42,340 nt of DNA from Muribaculaceae bacterium Isolate-013 (NCI) (GTDB lineage: Bacteria > Bacteroidota > Bacteroidia > Bacteroidales > Muribaculaceae). The stretch covers positions 1 to 42,340 of the forward strand of contig SCEJ01000025.1 of assembly GCA_004102785.1 (NCBI GenBank). Direction: 5' to 3'. The position numbers and the translations under genes are program-made. The notes beneath the pieces were generated by a model. It was not told the DNA's origin. It did not search any database and saw nothing but the letters and a program-made list of their open reading frames with translations. Shown here one piece after another: positions 25,932-35,763 of the stretch. Within the stretch, counting starts at the first letter, position 1. Every line of letters begins with the position of its first letter.

Positions 25932-28900
25932 ATGAAAAAAATGTTCACAAAGATGCGCACGTCATCGGCGCTGGCGGCTATTGCCCTGGCTCCGGCGCTG
26001 ATGGCGCAGGAAGCGTTACCCTACGAGATAACCTTCTCATCATCAAACTACAACACCTGGACCATTCTTGACCTCAATCAGGACGGCGACAACTGGGGCG
26101 CAAAAAAATGGTCGTGGTGGTCAAACAACTCCATACTCAGATTCAACCTTGTGGCATCGCAGAACGGGGCTGCCAACGACTGGGTAATATCTCCGGCATT
26201 CAATCTCGAGGCCGGCACACAATATGAGATTTCCTATTACTTCTACGGCTACACCAGTTCTGCGAAAGAAATCCCCTTAGACCTGAAACTCGTAACGAGC
26301 AATTCAGCTCCCGAAGCCGACGGCCTTATCCTTGCGTCCTACCCCCCCGCCGGAGGCGGCACGACAACAAAAACAGGCGAAAGCAACACCGTGGTGTTCA
26401 CCGCAACCTCTACGGGCACATATTATATAGGCGCCCATATGACGGCTGAATACCGCGGCTATACCTCAGGCGGCCCGGCCGAGCAGAGCGGCAGCATAGC
26501 CTTCCGCGATTTCGGCATCAAGGCGCTTCAGAAGGCCACCGCTCCCGGTGCGCCCGGCGCGCTTTCGGTGACTCCCGGAGCCAACGGCGCCGAGACCGCA
26601 ACAATCTCCTTCACCGCCCCCAACCTTGATGCCGAGGGAAAACCCCTCACCGGCAAAGTGAAGGTAAATCTTTACCGCGAGGATGAGACTACCCCCTTCT
26701 TCACATCCGGAGAGATGAGCGCCGGCGAGGCAGACACCGCTGTCGACAACACCCCCTTCGCAGGCGAAACCTGGTATGTGGCCCGCGCCGAGAACGGCTC
26801 GGGTGAAGGCCCCGAAATGCGTGCCGACGCCTGGATCGGCGAGGATGTACCCGTGGCTGTGACCAACATTCTGGTGCGCGCCAACGCCGAAGGGAAGCTT
26901 GCCCTGACATGGGACGCCCCGGCAGAATCGGTGCACGGCGGATATATCAACTATGCCGCGCTGCAGTATCAGATTGCACGCGTGCTCAACGACCAGCTCT
27001 CGTCGCTCGGCACCGTAGGCACCACCTCGTTCACCGACAGCAACCTCTCTGATGCCGTTCAGGCCAACGTGTCGTATCAGGTGATTGCCCGCAGCGGCGC
27101 CGGACTCGGCGCATCGGCCCAGAGCGCCACCGTGAACTATGGCAAGCAGCTCTCGCTCCCCTTCGCCGAATCATTCGCCGGCAAAGCCTACACCACATCG
27201 CCCTGGCGCCAGGAAGTAGTGTTCAACTTCCCCGATGCCAGCTACCAGCCCTCATGGGAGCTTATAGAGCAGGCCACAGTGACCGACAATGTGACCGACG
27301 ACAACCCCGAAGGCGACGAAATCATCATCGCCTCGCAGGATACCGACCGCGGTTTCATCAAATTCAACGCCTCATCGGTAGGAAAGATGAAAGAGGCAGC
27401 CAAGGGACGCCTCGTGACCCCGGCCATCGACTTCAGCCAGATGCTGAACCCGGTGCTCACCTTCTATATGTTCCGCGAGACATACTACACCACCAACCCC
27501 GCCACCAACGGCGGCAACCGCGATGACTTCGTGGAAATCGAGCTGGCCTCCGACAACGGAGCCTTCACCAAGGTTGACGGCGCCGAATTCCACCGCTACG
27601 GCAAAGACAACAACTGGGTGCTCTGCGAGGTACCTCTCTATGCCGCAGCCGGCAAATCGCGTGTGCAGATCGGCTTCACCGGCAACGGTTTCGGCGGCGG
27701 CCCGATTTATCTCGACAATATCCGCATCGAGGAGAAGACCGCGTTCGACCTCCAGGCCGCGGCTCTGGCCGGTCCCAAGCGTGTGCGTGTGGGCGAGACA
27801 GGCATATTCACCGCTTCTGTGAAGAACGGCGGCGGCAAGGCTGTTGACTCCTACTCGGTGGAGCTCCTTAAGGACGGACAGACTGTGATGACCCTCCCCG
27901 GCAAGGAAGTGCTCCCCGGCCGCATGGTCTCGCTGCAGTTCAACTATGTGCCTGAAATGGATGCCGAAGGCACCCAGGCCGAATTCACCGCAAAGGTGGT
28001 GTATGCCGCCGACCAGGATATGACCAACAACGTGTCGGAAGCCGTGGCCACAGCCATCACCGCCCCGCTCCTCCCCGCAGTCACCGGTCTGGAAGCAGAG
28101 AATGTTGACGGCACCGTGACCCTCAAATGGGGCAAAGCCGACTACCTCCCCGCCGAAACCCTCGTGGAAGAGGATGGATTCGAGGCCTACGAACCCTTCG
28201 CCATCAACAGCTTCGGCGATTTCACCACATATGACCTTGACGGAAATATCACCTTCGGTATCGGTCAGTCGGCCGGCGTTGACTACCCCAACTCAGGCGA
28301 GAAAATCGCTTTCCAGATTTTTGCCCCCACCCTCACCAACATCGATGACGAAGAGCAGCACCTCTGGGCTCCCCGTTCGGGCATCAACATGGCGATAGCT
28401 CCACAGGCCTACTCGGCTGCAGCCACCTCCGCCGGCGGCGCCGTGCCCTCCAACGACTGGCTCGTGTTCCCGCGCCTGAGCGGCAACGCACAGACCATCA
28501 AGTTCTTCGCCCGCTCGCTCAAGGATGACTACCGCGAATATATACAGGGCTTCTACACCACCACAGCCAATCCCACCGATGCCGACGACTTCATCCCCTG
28601 CCCCGACGGCGGCGACACCAGCTATGCTGTGCCTACCGCCTGGAGCGAGCTGAGCTACTCGGTTCCCAAAAACGCCAAATACTTCGCCCTGCGCCACGTA
28701 TCGGCCGACGGCTATGCCCTCATGGTAGATGATGTGACCTACGAACGCTCCATCCCCGATGCCGATGCGGCCGGACTTGAAGGCTACAATGTGTACTGCA
28801 ACGGCGAGAAGGTTAATGACTCTACCGTGCCGGCCGCCACCCGCACGATCGAGCACAAGCCTGCCGTAAACGGCGAGATGGAATACACCGTGGCAGCCGT

Positions 28901-29177
28901 TTATCCCGAAGGGGAGTCGGCACGCTCGAACGCCGTGAAGGTTATCATCACCCAGAACGACATCAACGGCGTGGCCGCCGACACCTATGCCATCGTTGTT
29001 GACGGCCTGCGCGCCACCGTAAACGGTGCCGAAGGACTGGCAGTATCGCTCTACTCCACTGCCGGCAACCTTATCGACACCGCCGTTTCGGCCGGCAACT
29101 GCACCCTCGAGGCCTCAGCTCCCGGCATCTACGTGCTCACCATCGGCAGCAAGGCTGTGAAAGTGGCTCTTCGTTAA
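25932..29177 (+). CDS. Large secreted adhesin-like protein with three choice-of-anchor-J-like modules
   Basis: A 1081-aa protein with a signal peptide ending near ALMAQ (residue 26). It carries three jelly-roll modules of the cleaved-adhesin/choice-of-anchor-J type, at about 29-205, 412-605 and 745-945. Each has an N-terminal strand like LPFAESFAG, an internal DWVISPAF or RLVTPAIDF strand and a closing strand with aromatic residues near DNIRIEE. Between them are two Fn3-like domains (about 208-405) and a CARDB-like domain (about 608-720). The tail APGIYVLTIGSKAVKVALR fits a type-IX-like sorting signal. It is not itself a recognisable enzyme. Lying between an M6 protease and a paralogous protein, it probably binds substrate or surface; that role is inference. 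Confidence 0.8.
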   Translation: MKKMFTKMRTSSALAAIALAPALMAQEALPYEITFSSSNYNTWTILDLNQDGDNWGAKKWSWWSNNSILRFNLVASQNGAANDWVISPAFNLEAGTQYEISYYFYGYTSSAKEIPLDLKLVTSNSAPEADGLILASYPPAGGGTTTKTGESNTVVFTATSTGTYYIGAHMTAEYRGYTSGGPAEQSGSIAFRDFGIKALQKATAPGAPGALSVTPGANGAETATISFTAPNLDAEGKPLTGKVKVNLYREDETTPFFTSGEMSAGEADTAVDNTPFAGETWYVARAENGSGEGPEMRADAWIGEDVPVAVTNILVRANAEGKLALTWDAPAESVHGGYINYAALQYQIARVLNDQLSSLGTVGTTSFTDSNLSDAVQANVSYQVIARSGAGLGASAQSATVNYGKQLSLPFAESFAGKAYTTSPWRQEVVFNFPDASYQPSWELIEQATVTDNVTDDNPEGDEIIIASQDTDRGFIKFNASSVGKMKEAAKGRLVTPAIDFSQMLNPVLTFYMFRETYYTTNPATNGGNRDDFVEIELASDNGAFTKVDGAEFHRYGKDNNWVLCEVPLYAAAGKSRVQIGFTGNGFGGGPIYLDNIRIEEKTAFDLQAAALAGPKRVRVGETGIFTASVKNGGGKAVDSYSVELLKDGQTVMTLPGKEVLPGRMVSLQFNYVPEMDAEGTQAEFTAKVVYAADQDMTNNVSEAVATAITAPLLPAVTGLEAENVDGTVTLKWGKADYLPAETLVEEDGFEAYEPFAINSFGDFTTYDLDGNITFGIGQSAGVDYPNSGEKIAFQIFAPTLTNIDDEEQHLWAPRSGINMAIAPQAYSAAATSAGGAVPSNDWLVFPRLSGNAQTIKFFARSLKDDYREYIQGFYTTTANPTDADDFIPCPDGGDTSYAVPTAWSELSYSVPKNAKYFALRHVSADGYALMVDDVTYERSIPDADAAGLEGYNVYCNGEKVNDSTVPAATRTIEHKPAVNGEMEYTVAAVYPEGESARSNAVKVIITQNDINGVAADTYAIVVDGLRATVNGAEGLAVSLYSTAGNLIDTAVSAGNCTLEASAPGIYVLTIGSKAVKVALR

Positions 29178-29210
29178 GCAACCGGCTGAAATAATCTTGA
29201 ACTGTAACTT

Positions 29211-31412
29211 ATGAATCTGAAAAGCAGCATATTCATTACAATGGCTCTCGCTTCCCCGGCCCTTATGGCCGGGGGGCTGGGGAGCCTCAAGCCCGGAGCG
29301 CGTCCGGCTCCGGTCAGCGCCCTGAAGCCTGGCATCGCAGCCCATGCGCAGCAGGCTCCCTCGCGGGCTGCTGCCGCACGGCCCGACTTCTATGGGGTTG
29401 TACTCGCGTCAGCCACCAACCCTGCCGGCCCTCCGGCTATATGCTCGTTCCGAGCCGGATACTCGCCCGCGCCGCAGAATGTGATGACCCTCTCTGCAAT
29501 GTCGGGATGCTCCGGCACATATGCCGACGGCGCTTTCCGCTATATGGAGTACAACACCAACAGCTCGGGCAATATCACCTCAGTCAACTGGACGAGCGTT
29601 GACATCGACACCAGGAAGGTGACATCATCGCTTTCGCTGGACTATGCCATCGGCGTGTGCATGGATATGACCTACGACGCCACAACCGGCACCGTCTACG
29701 GCATATCGGCTCTGAGTGACGTGCTTGTGACTGTCGATACCGCTACCGGCGAGGCCACCCCGCTGGCGTCGACACTCCCCTTCTATACGATTTCGGCCGA
29801 TGCCGCGGGGCAGCTCTACGGCATAGCCCTCGACACCGAAACCCGCGAAGGGGTGCTCTACACTATCAACAAGATGACCGGCAACGCCCTCAAAGTAGGC
29901 TCGACCGGAGTGAAAATGCTCACCGACGCAAGCGGCTCGATCGCTTACTTCCAGACAGCATCATTCTCTTCGGCCGACGGCAAACTCTACTGGGTGGTAG
30001 CCAACTCCGACGGCGCCTCGGCCCTTTACCGGGTTGACGTGGCCACAGGGCGCGGCTCCTACCTCGCTCCCATGCCCGACAACGAGGATATGGTGGCTCT
30101 CTTCGATGTTCCGGCACCGGCAGCTCCCGGCGCCCCGGCAGCAGTGACCGATGTCACCGCCACAGCGGCAGCCGACGGCTCGCTGAGCGTGGAGATAGCA
30201 TTCAAGGCTCCCGCCACTTGCGCCGACGGCTCAGCCCTGGCTTCGATTTCGTCAATCGACATCTACCGCGGCACCGACGAGGAGCCTGTGAAAACACTGA
30301 ACTCCCCTTCCCCTGTCCCCGGCGCCGCCTGCTCATGGACTGACCCCGACGCTCACGCCGGCTTCAATGCCTACCGCATAGTAGCGGTGAACGACGAAGG
30401 AGAGAGCATCGCCGTGTACGCATCGGCATACTGCGGCGAGGATTTCCCCGAGGCTCCCGACAACCTGCGCGTCACAGTCAACGCCGACGGCTATCCCACC
30501 CTCACATGGGATGCCCCCGTGACCGGCCTCAACGGCCTTCCGGTTGACCCCGCGAAGCTCACCTACAAGGTGCTTCGCGATGTGACCGGGCGCCACCCTG
30601 AGACAATCGCCGAAGGGATAGCCGGCACAACTTTCACCGACACCGGCCTCGACATCACCGCACAGGCCTACCCCTACTACTATGTCGTGGCTACTTCATC
30701 GGCCGGCGACGGACGCCAGTCGCTCCCGGCAGGCACCTATACCGGCCCGGCCTATCCCCTGCCCCTTACTGAGACCTTCAAGGACTGCACACTCCACACC
30801 TCGCCATGGATACTCCAGTCGCTCGCCCTGGGCGGCGCCTGGGAGCTCAACTACGTGAGCACATTCCCCGGCTCAGGACCATACGTGGATGACGGTATGC
30901 TGATTTTCATCGGATTCCGCTCCGTGGAGGGCGCCCAGGCCCGAATCTCGACACCGCTCCTGACATTCGAGAACGCCGTGGCTCCCGAGCTTCGTTTCCA
31001 CTTCTACTACCTTGATATGAGCAGCGAGGACCTCCGTTTCGACGACTACATGGAAGTCGAGGCATCGGTCGACGGCAGCGAGTTCACTCCGGTAGAAGGT
31101 GGCCGATTCGTGCAGCATGATGCCGACAGCCGCTGGACAGAGTGCGTCGTACCCCTCCATGCATACGCCGGCAAGAAGAAGGTTGCCATCGGCTTCCACG
31201 GATACAGCGGCGGCGGCTTCAACCTCCTCCTCGACAATATCCGCATCACCGACAGCGACAATAATGCAATCGGCGATGTTGAGGCTGACACATCGGCACT
31301 CCCCGTCGAATATTTCAATCTGCAAGGAATGCGCGTTGATGCCGGAGCACTCACTCCGGGCATATATATCCGCCGTCAGGGCACAAAGACCACCAAGATT
31401 GCAGTGCGCTGA
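29211..31412 (+). CDS. Secreted adhesin-like protein with Fn3 and choice-of-anchor-J-like modules
   Basis: A 733-aa paralogue of the previous protein. Signal peptide near residues 1-22, a region of about 260 residues with repeated blades such as YGIALDTETREGVLYTINKM that looks like a beta-propeller, then two Fn3-like domains (about 305-510). One jelly-roll module follows (about 518-685), beginning LPLTETFKDCTLHTSPW and ending FNLLLDNIRITD. The tail (EYFNLQGMRVDAGALTPGIY followed by IRRQGTKTTKIAVR) is nearly the same type as in the M6 protease. Last gene of the operon, 33 bp after its neighbour, followed by a strong terminator. No catalytic motif is visible. Confidence 0.8.
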   Translation: MNLKSSIFITMALASPALMAGGLGSLKPGARPAPVSALKPGIAAHAQQAPSRAAAARPDFYGVVLASATNPAGPPAICSFRAGYSPAPQNVMTLSAMSGCSGTYADGAFRYMEYNTNSSGNITSVNWTSVDIDTRKVTSSLSLDYAIGVCMDMTYDATTGTVYGISALSDVLVTVDTATGEATPLASTLPFYTISADAAGQLYGIALDTETREGVLYTINKMTGNALKVGSTGVKMLTDASGSIAYFQTASFSSADGKLYWVVANSDGASALYRVDVATGRGSYLAPMPDNEDMVALFDVPAPAAPGAPAAVTDVTATAAADGSLSVEIAFKAPATCADGSALASISSIDIYRGTDEEPVKTLNSPSPVPGAACSWTDPDAHAGFNAYRIVAVNDEGESIAVYASAYCGEDFPEAPDNLRVTVNADGYPTLTWDAPVTGLNGLPVDPAKLTYKVLRDVTGRHPETIAEGIAGTTFTDTGLDITAQAYPYYYVVATSSAGDGRQSLPAGTYTGPAYPLPLTETFKDCTLHTSPWILQSLALGGAWELNYVSTFPGSGPYVDDGMLIFIGFRSVEGAQARISTPLLTFENAVAPELRFHFYYLDMSSEDLRFDDYMEVEASVDGSEFTPVEGGRFVQHDADSRWTECVVPLHAYAGKKKVAIGFHGYSGGGFNLLLDNIRITDSDNNAIGDVEADTSALPVEYFNLQGMRVDAGALTPGIYIRRQGTKTTKIAVR

Positions 31413-31449
31413 GCCGAAAACCAGGCTCTCTGACACATAATACCCACTG

Positions 31450-31496
31450 AACACCAATCCCCGGCACCGCTAAGAACAGTGCCGGGGATTGGTGTT
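31450..31496. terminator. Bidirectional terminator between convergent genes
   Basis: A perfect 18-bp stem AACACCAATCCCCGGCAC (31450-31467) pairs with 31479-31496 around an 11-nt loop. T's follow on the plus side (GTGTTTACA) and the A-rich flank gives a T-rich tail on the minus strand. It serves the secreted-protein operon and the MBL-fold gene. Confidence 0.8.
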
Positions 31497-31526
31497 TACA
31501 ACCGTCGCGTAAGACAGGCCAGCGGG

Positions 31527-32303
31527 TCAGTCATCAATATCGATTTCAAGACCGTCATAAGCAAATGAGACATTCGCCGGAAGCAGCCGTGCGGCCTCAT
31601 GCACCGGAGGCATGTCGTGGGAGATGTGAGTGAGAAAGGCCCGTCGCGGACCAATGCGTGATATAACCTCAAGCGACTGCTCCAACGACATATGCGACAC
31701 GTGCTCTTTGAGCCGCAGCGCGTTGATAGCCAACGTGTCAATACCTTTAAGGGCCTCCACTGTGGCGTCAGGCACGAATTTGGCATCTGTGATGTAGGCC
31801 AGCGACCGGCCGATACGGTAGCCCACAATCTCGAGGCGGTAATGGTTTACGGGCACTGGTACAATCTCCACTCCGCCGATGGTGAACGCCTTGAAAGGCT
31901 CCACTCTCCTGAACTCGAAATGAGGCACTCCCGGATATGGGTTTTCGCTGAACGCATAGGGTATGCGCTGGCGCAGGTCGCGCTCCACATCGGCCTGGCA
32001 ATACACCGGGAAATGCTCGTTTTTCCAGCAGTAGGGACGCAGGTCGTCGATGCCACCCACATGGTCGTAATGCTGGTGTGTGACCAGAAGGGCATCAATA
32101 TCTATGGCACGTGGCATGTGAAGCATCTGCACATAGAAATCCGGGCCACAGTCAATCAGCAGGTTAGTACCGTCGGCGCACTCCACAAAGGCAGAGCAGC
32201 GCAACCGCCGGTCGTGCGCGTCGGTTGAAATACACGTAGGGCATCCGCACCTCAACTGCGGCACACCCGACGAAGTGCCGGTTCCTAAAAATCTAAGTCT
32301 CAT
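31527..32303 (-). CDS. Metallo-beta-lactamase-fold hydrolase (PhnP-like)
   Basis: A 258-aa cytoplasmic metal-dependent hydrolase. It begins MRLRFLGTGTSSGVPQLRCG, and the C-x-C pair in RCGCPTC recalls the structural zinc site of PhnP. The metal motif is HQHYDHVGGIDDLRPY (HxHxDH). Later ligands are expected at H in VPVNHYRLE, D in YITDAKFVPD and H in THISHDMPP. PhnP-type enzymes are cyclic phosphodiesterases, but the real substrate here is unknown. An ATG one codon upstream (32306) is equally possible; a GTG at 32345 is less likely. It follows the Sus-type operon on the same strand after a hairpin. Confidence 0.85.
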   Translation of the reverse strand: MRLRFLGTGTSSGVPQLRCGCPTCISTDAHDRRLRCSAFVECADGTNLLIDCGPDFYVQMLHMPRAIDIDALLVTHQHYDHVGGIDDLRPYCWKNEHFPVYCQADVERDLRQRIPYAFSENPYPGVPHFEFRRVEPFKAFTIGGVEIVPVPVNHYRLEIVGYRIGRSLAYITDAKFVPDATVEALKGIDTLAINALRLKEHVSHMSLEQSLEVISRIGPRRAFLTHISHDMPPVHEAARLLPANVSFAYDGLEIDIDD

Positions 32304-32318
32304 CATAATATAATTCAA

Positions 32319-32352
32319 CAATGGCGTGTCCCGATGAAGGAACACGCCATTG
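32319..32352 (-). terminator. Hairpin after the SusCD operon
   Basis: An 11-bp stem CAATGGCGTGT (32319-32329) pairs with 32342-32352. It lies 22 bp beyond the stop codon of the third operon gene and just before the MBL-fold gene. On the minus strand only TTGAATTATATT follows, so termination may be partial. Confidence 0.5.
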
Positions 32353-32373
32353 CTATATTAAACTTCAGGCTAA

Positions 32374-34020
32374 TTAGCGCTGAGAAATTTTAAGAGCAGG
32401 CTTAAGCACGGGCGAAAGGTCGACATTCATGACCACACGCTTGGAGTTAACCTTCGGACGCATGGGCTGAGGCTTGTACACCTTGGAAGCAGCAGTTGCA
32501 TTAGGAAGAATCAGCATACCGGGAGTGAACTTGGCATCCTTCCAAAGGAATGAACCTTCCTCACCCTTGATGGTGATCGGATGATTGATGTACAGCACGC
32601 CATCCTTGAAAGTATCGTTGAGACCCTGCGATTTAATCCAGGATGTAGGACGGACACCCTCCTCACCGTAACCGCGATAATACCATGAACCGGCATTACA
32701 GCCCTGAAGCATCACGCCTTCGTCCTCGTAACCGAGATCCTGGAGGTCGATCAGCACCATATCCGGGTCATTTACATTGAACTCGAGGTTATACTGCTTA
32801 GTAAACGAGCCGCTGGGATAAGGATAACCGCCTTCAGCCTGATAAGGAGCCTGAATGTAGTAACGGCTGGGGTTGTCGACATTCTGCCACACAGTCACAG
32901 AGTAGGTGGTGGGACCTTCTATTTCGAAGAAATTGTCAATGAAAGGATCTGTAAACTCACAGGCGCCAAGCGACTCCCATTCCTTTGTCTCACCGGCATT
33001 GGCCAGACGAAGATTCCACTTGTCGAAGCTGCCAAGACGGAAAGAACCTTCAGCCGGTTCGGCAAGTGAAGGATATGTAAGATACATATTATTGCGGAAG
33101 TTGATATTGCCGTCATCGAACACACCAGCCTTAGAAGCGTAGTCCTCTCCTGCAAGGAACACACCGTCGACTCCAGGGAATGTGAACGATTTGGTAAGAT
33201 AAGCCGAGAACTGGCAGAACAGCATCAGCTCCTCGCCGTAGTTGGGCACACGGGCGTCAAGAAGCCATCCGGTATAATAGAACACCTGCGCCTTTCCACG
33301 TGAATTGGAAATGTAGACCGAACGCGGATTGTTAGCGTTTATGTAGAGGTAGTTGGGATCATCCTCGGGGTAGCGCTGTCCGCTGATTACACCGGAAGTC
33401 TCCGACTCATGCAGCTCCGGAGCGTTGTAATAGGGGTGAAGCACGCGATAGAAGCCATCCTGAGCAGGGTGCTTCTGCACAAGACAGTCGATTGTCCACT
33501 CTCTGCCAGAGGAAAGAAGACCAATCTGCTGGAGCTGGGATACGTCACTGCCGGTCTGCTCGTCAACAACATTCTCCCAGGGCACATAGCTCACATCATA
33601 TGTGACGTCGGTTGTGAAATAGGAAGTTGACTCACCGTCAACCTTGAAGTCGAAAATATAGTTCTTCAGAGGTACAATATCGTCAAGCTCGAAGCCCACC
33701 TTGATATCGGCCATCGTAACGCCATCAGCGAAAGTGACAGTGGAGGGAACATCGAAAACATCGGTATTGACACCGCTCTCGGCTGTAACGGAGGCCGAAA
33801 CAGGAACGGTAAGCTCACCCGAAGCATCAGCACGATAGATGTGAACGACAAAGTCAGAAGACGTATCCTCCAGGTCAACAACCGTATCGTCAGAAAGGTT
33901 GAAATAAGCCGGGGGCGTTACCTCAGCGGCTGCCGGGGTATATTCGGGATCTTCGTGGCAGGAAGTGAGGGACAATGCCATCACACCACCGATGCCCAGC
34001 ATGAATTTATTTAAGTTCAT
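32374..34020 (-). CDS. SusE/F-position surface lipoprotein of unknown ligand
   Basis: A 548-aa lipoprotein encoded directly after susD. The signal ends in the lipobox LSLTSC, with Cys near residue 21 followed by HEDPE; acidic residues right after Cys match the Bacteroidetes lipoprotein export signal, so it is likely on the cell surface. Residues 35-140 look like an Ig-like or Calx-beta-like domain (AYFNLSDDTVVDLEDTSSDF). The rest is beta-rich and aromatic-rich (YYNAPELHE, YTGWLLDARVPNYGEE, GSWYYRGYGEEG), in keeping with a ligand-binding surface protein. No enzymatic motif is seen. By position it should help capture the substrate of the SusCD pair. It starts 89 bp after susD ends. Confidence 0.75.
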   Translation of the reverse strand: MNLNKFMLGIGGVMALSLTSCHEDPEYTPAAAEVTPPAYFNLSDDTVVDLEDTSSDFVVHIYRADASGELTVPVSASVTAESGVNTDVFDVPSTVTFADGVTMADIKVGFELDDIVPLKNYIFDFKVDGESTSYFTTDVTYDVSYVPWENVVDEQTGSDVSQLQQIGLLSSGREWTIDCLVQKHPAQDGFYRVLHPYYNAPELHESETSGVISGQRYPEDDPNYLYINANNPRSVYISNSRGKAQVFYYTGWLLDARVPNYGEELMLFCQFSAYLTKSFTFPGVDGVFLAGEDYASKAGVFDDGNINFRNNMYLTYPSLAEPAEGSFRLGSFDKWNLRLANAGETKEWESLGACEFTDPFIDNFFEIEGPTTYSVTVWQNVDNPSRYYIQAPYQAEGGYPYPSGSFTKQYNLEFNVNDPDMVLIDLQDLGYEDEGVMLQGCNAGSWYYRGYGEEGVRPTSWIKSQGLNDTFKDGVLYINHPITIKGEEGSFLWKDAKFTPGMLILPNATAASKVYKPQPMRPKVNSKRVVMNVDLSPVLKPALKISQR

Positions 34021-34108
34021 AATCGTTGAGATCTTATTGAAGTTAAAGAAACTATTTCCGGTTCTCCCCCGCGGGTCCGTGCGGGGGAGAAAGGCCGGGA
34101 ATCAGTGG

Positions 34109-35737
34109 TTAGTACTTTATGTCGGGTACGGGAGTCGGGATTTCCGAGCCGTGCGACGGATTTACAATCAAAGGATTACGCTGAGCCTCCGACTGAGGTA
34201 TGTCGTAGAGCAGCACAGTGTTGTTGGGATCGATGTTGAAACACCAAGTGCTGATGTAACCTGAACCGACACGGTTCATGGGTTTCTGCAGACGAAGGAT
34301 ATCCCACATGGCGAATCCTTCACCCCACAGCTCGATACGACGCTGAATCCAGATTTCATCGCGGAGATTATCGAACGAGTCGGCACGGAACGAGAATGAG
34401 CCATCACGATACTCCTTGATGAAGTTGGTCAAGGTTGTGGCACCGTTGGCCGGGCTGCTGTAGCCCTCAGCTTCGGCAAGCATCAGGTAAAGCTCCTCAA
34501 CACGGATAAGTGGAAGGTCACATGCATAGGATGAAATCGAGGGATCGTTCTGATAGGCACCGAACTTAACCTGGGCATAGGGCGCCCAGGGGATAGTGGC
34601 ACCACTGATTTTGTCGGCGTAAACAGACGGAAGAGTGGCGGGTGCAGCACCTTCGCTGTTGAGCCACCAGCCCTTGCGCACATCAGAATCGGCGATTTCG
34701 TCATAAAGCTTTTTACCGATGCAACGGAAGAAACCCTTTTCGGCATATCCGGAAACCCATGCGCTCATAAACGAGGCGAATGAAGCAATCGAACGACCGG
34801 CACTGCTGGAGGGATCATAGTAGATGCCGAGGATATAAGAAGGATCGTTGATGTCGTTGAAACGGGGTGCGGCAAGCTCGTTGATCGAGTAAGGACGGAG
34901 TCCCTCAGCCTCGGCCAGCTCAAGAGCCTTGCGGCAGTCTTCGGCACACTCGTTGTAATCAGTGTGGAAGAGGTGTGCGCGGGCACGCATGGCATATGCG
35001 GCAGTAAGGTTGAAGTAGGTCTTCTCAAGATTTGCCGAGGCAGCCATAGTCTTACGGTTCACACCGGCGTTGTTAGCCTTGCCAAGGAGTTCGATAGCTT
35101 CGTCAAGGTCGGCGAATACCTGGTCGTAAACCTCGGCAACAGTTGCGCGGGCGCAACCCTTTGATGCTGTCTCGTCCATATTGGTGTCAAGAACCAGAGG
35201 CACGGAAAGGTCATTGGGGTTCTTGGCATATGTCCAGGCATACATCTGGGTAAGGTTGAAGTAAGCCCATGCGCGATAGGCCAGAGCCTGGGCGCGGAAA
35301 TACTGGCTTTCGTTATCCTCGGTGTCAACAGGAATCACACCGGCCACGGCGTTGGCCGAACGGATGAGGTTATAGTTGGTGTACCAGTAATAGAGGTTGT
35401 TATAGTAAAGGCCACCGAAGTCTGAATACTCCAGAGCGGCTGTATACCACTGGTATCCACCTTCAAACGACGGCATATCCATGCCTCGCGAGTCCATTAT
35501 AAGCATCATCGAGGGCCAGCCGTAGTCCTGGTGGGTTTCGAAAGTATTCATGTAGGCCTTCACCATGTCGGGAACGGCGTTAACCGATGCCGACACCATT
35601 TCGGGGTCGTCGGCCACGACCTGCGCCTTCTGCATCTGAGTGACGATGTTGCTCATCGGCTCCTGGTCGAGGTCGGCGCAGGCACCGAACAGAAGTCCGG
35701 AGCAGGCGGCGGCTAAAAATATCTTTGTATTTTTCAT
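34109..35737 (-). CDS. SusD/RagB family nutrient-binding lipoprotein
   Basis: A 542-aa outer-membrane lipoprotein that forms the lid over the SusC barrel. Signal MKNTKIFLAAACSGLLFGAC with Cys20, followed by ADLDQEP as is common in the family. The SusD fold shows TPR-like helices (AYRAWAYFNLTQMYAWTYAK), the AIELL helix region and the C-terminal signature RRIELWGEGFAMWDILRLQ. It starts 26 bp after the susC stop. The ligand cannot be read from sequence. Confidence 0.93.
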   Translation of the reverse strand: MKNTKIFLAAACSGLLFGACADLDQEPMSNIVTQMQKAQVVADDPEMVSASVNAVPDMVKAYMNTFETHQDYGWPSMMLIMDSRGMDMPSFEGGYQWYTAALEYSDFGGLYYNNLYYWYTNYNLIRSANAVAGVIPVDTEDNESQYFRAQALAYRAWAYFNLTQMYAWTYAKNPNDLSVPLVLDTNMDETASKGCARATVAEVYDQVFADLDEAIELLGKANNAGVNRKTMAASANLEKTYFNLTAAYAMRARAHLFHTDYNECAEDCRKALELAEAEGLRPYSINELAAPRFNDINDPSYILGIYYDPSSSAGRSIASFASFMSAWVSGYAEKGFFRCIGKKLYDEIADSDVRKGWWLNSEGAAPATLPSVYADKISGATIPWAPYAQVKFGAYQNDPSISSYACDLPLIRVEELYLMLAEAEGYSSPANGATTLTNFIKEYRDGSFSFRADSFDNLRDEIWIQRRIELWGEGFAMWDILRLQKPMNRVGSGYISTWCFNIDPNNTVLLYDIPQSEAQRNPLIVNPSHGSEIPTPVPDIKY

Positions 35738-35763
35738 TTTGGAAATTCGTTTTAGTCAGACGA

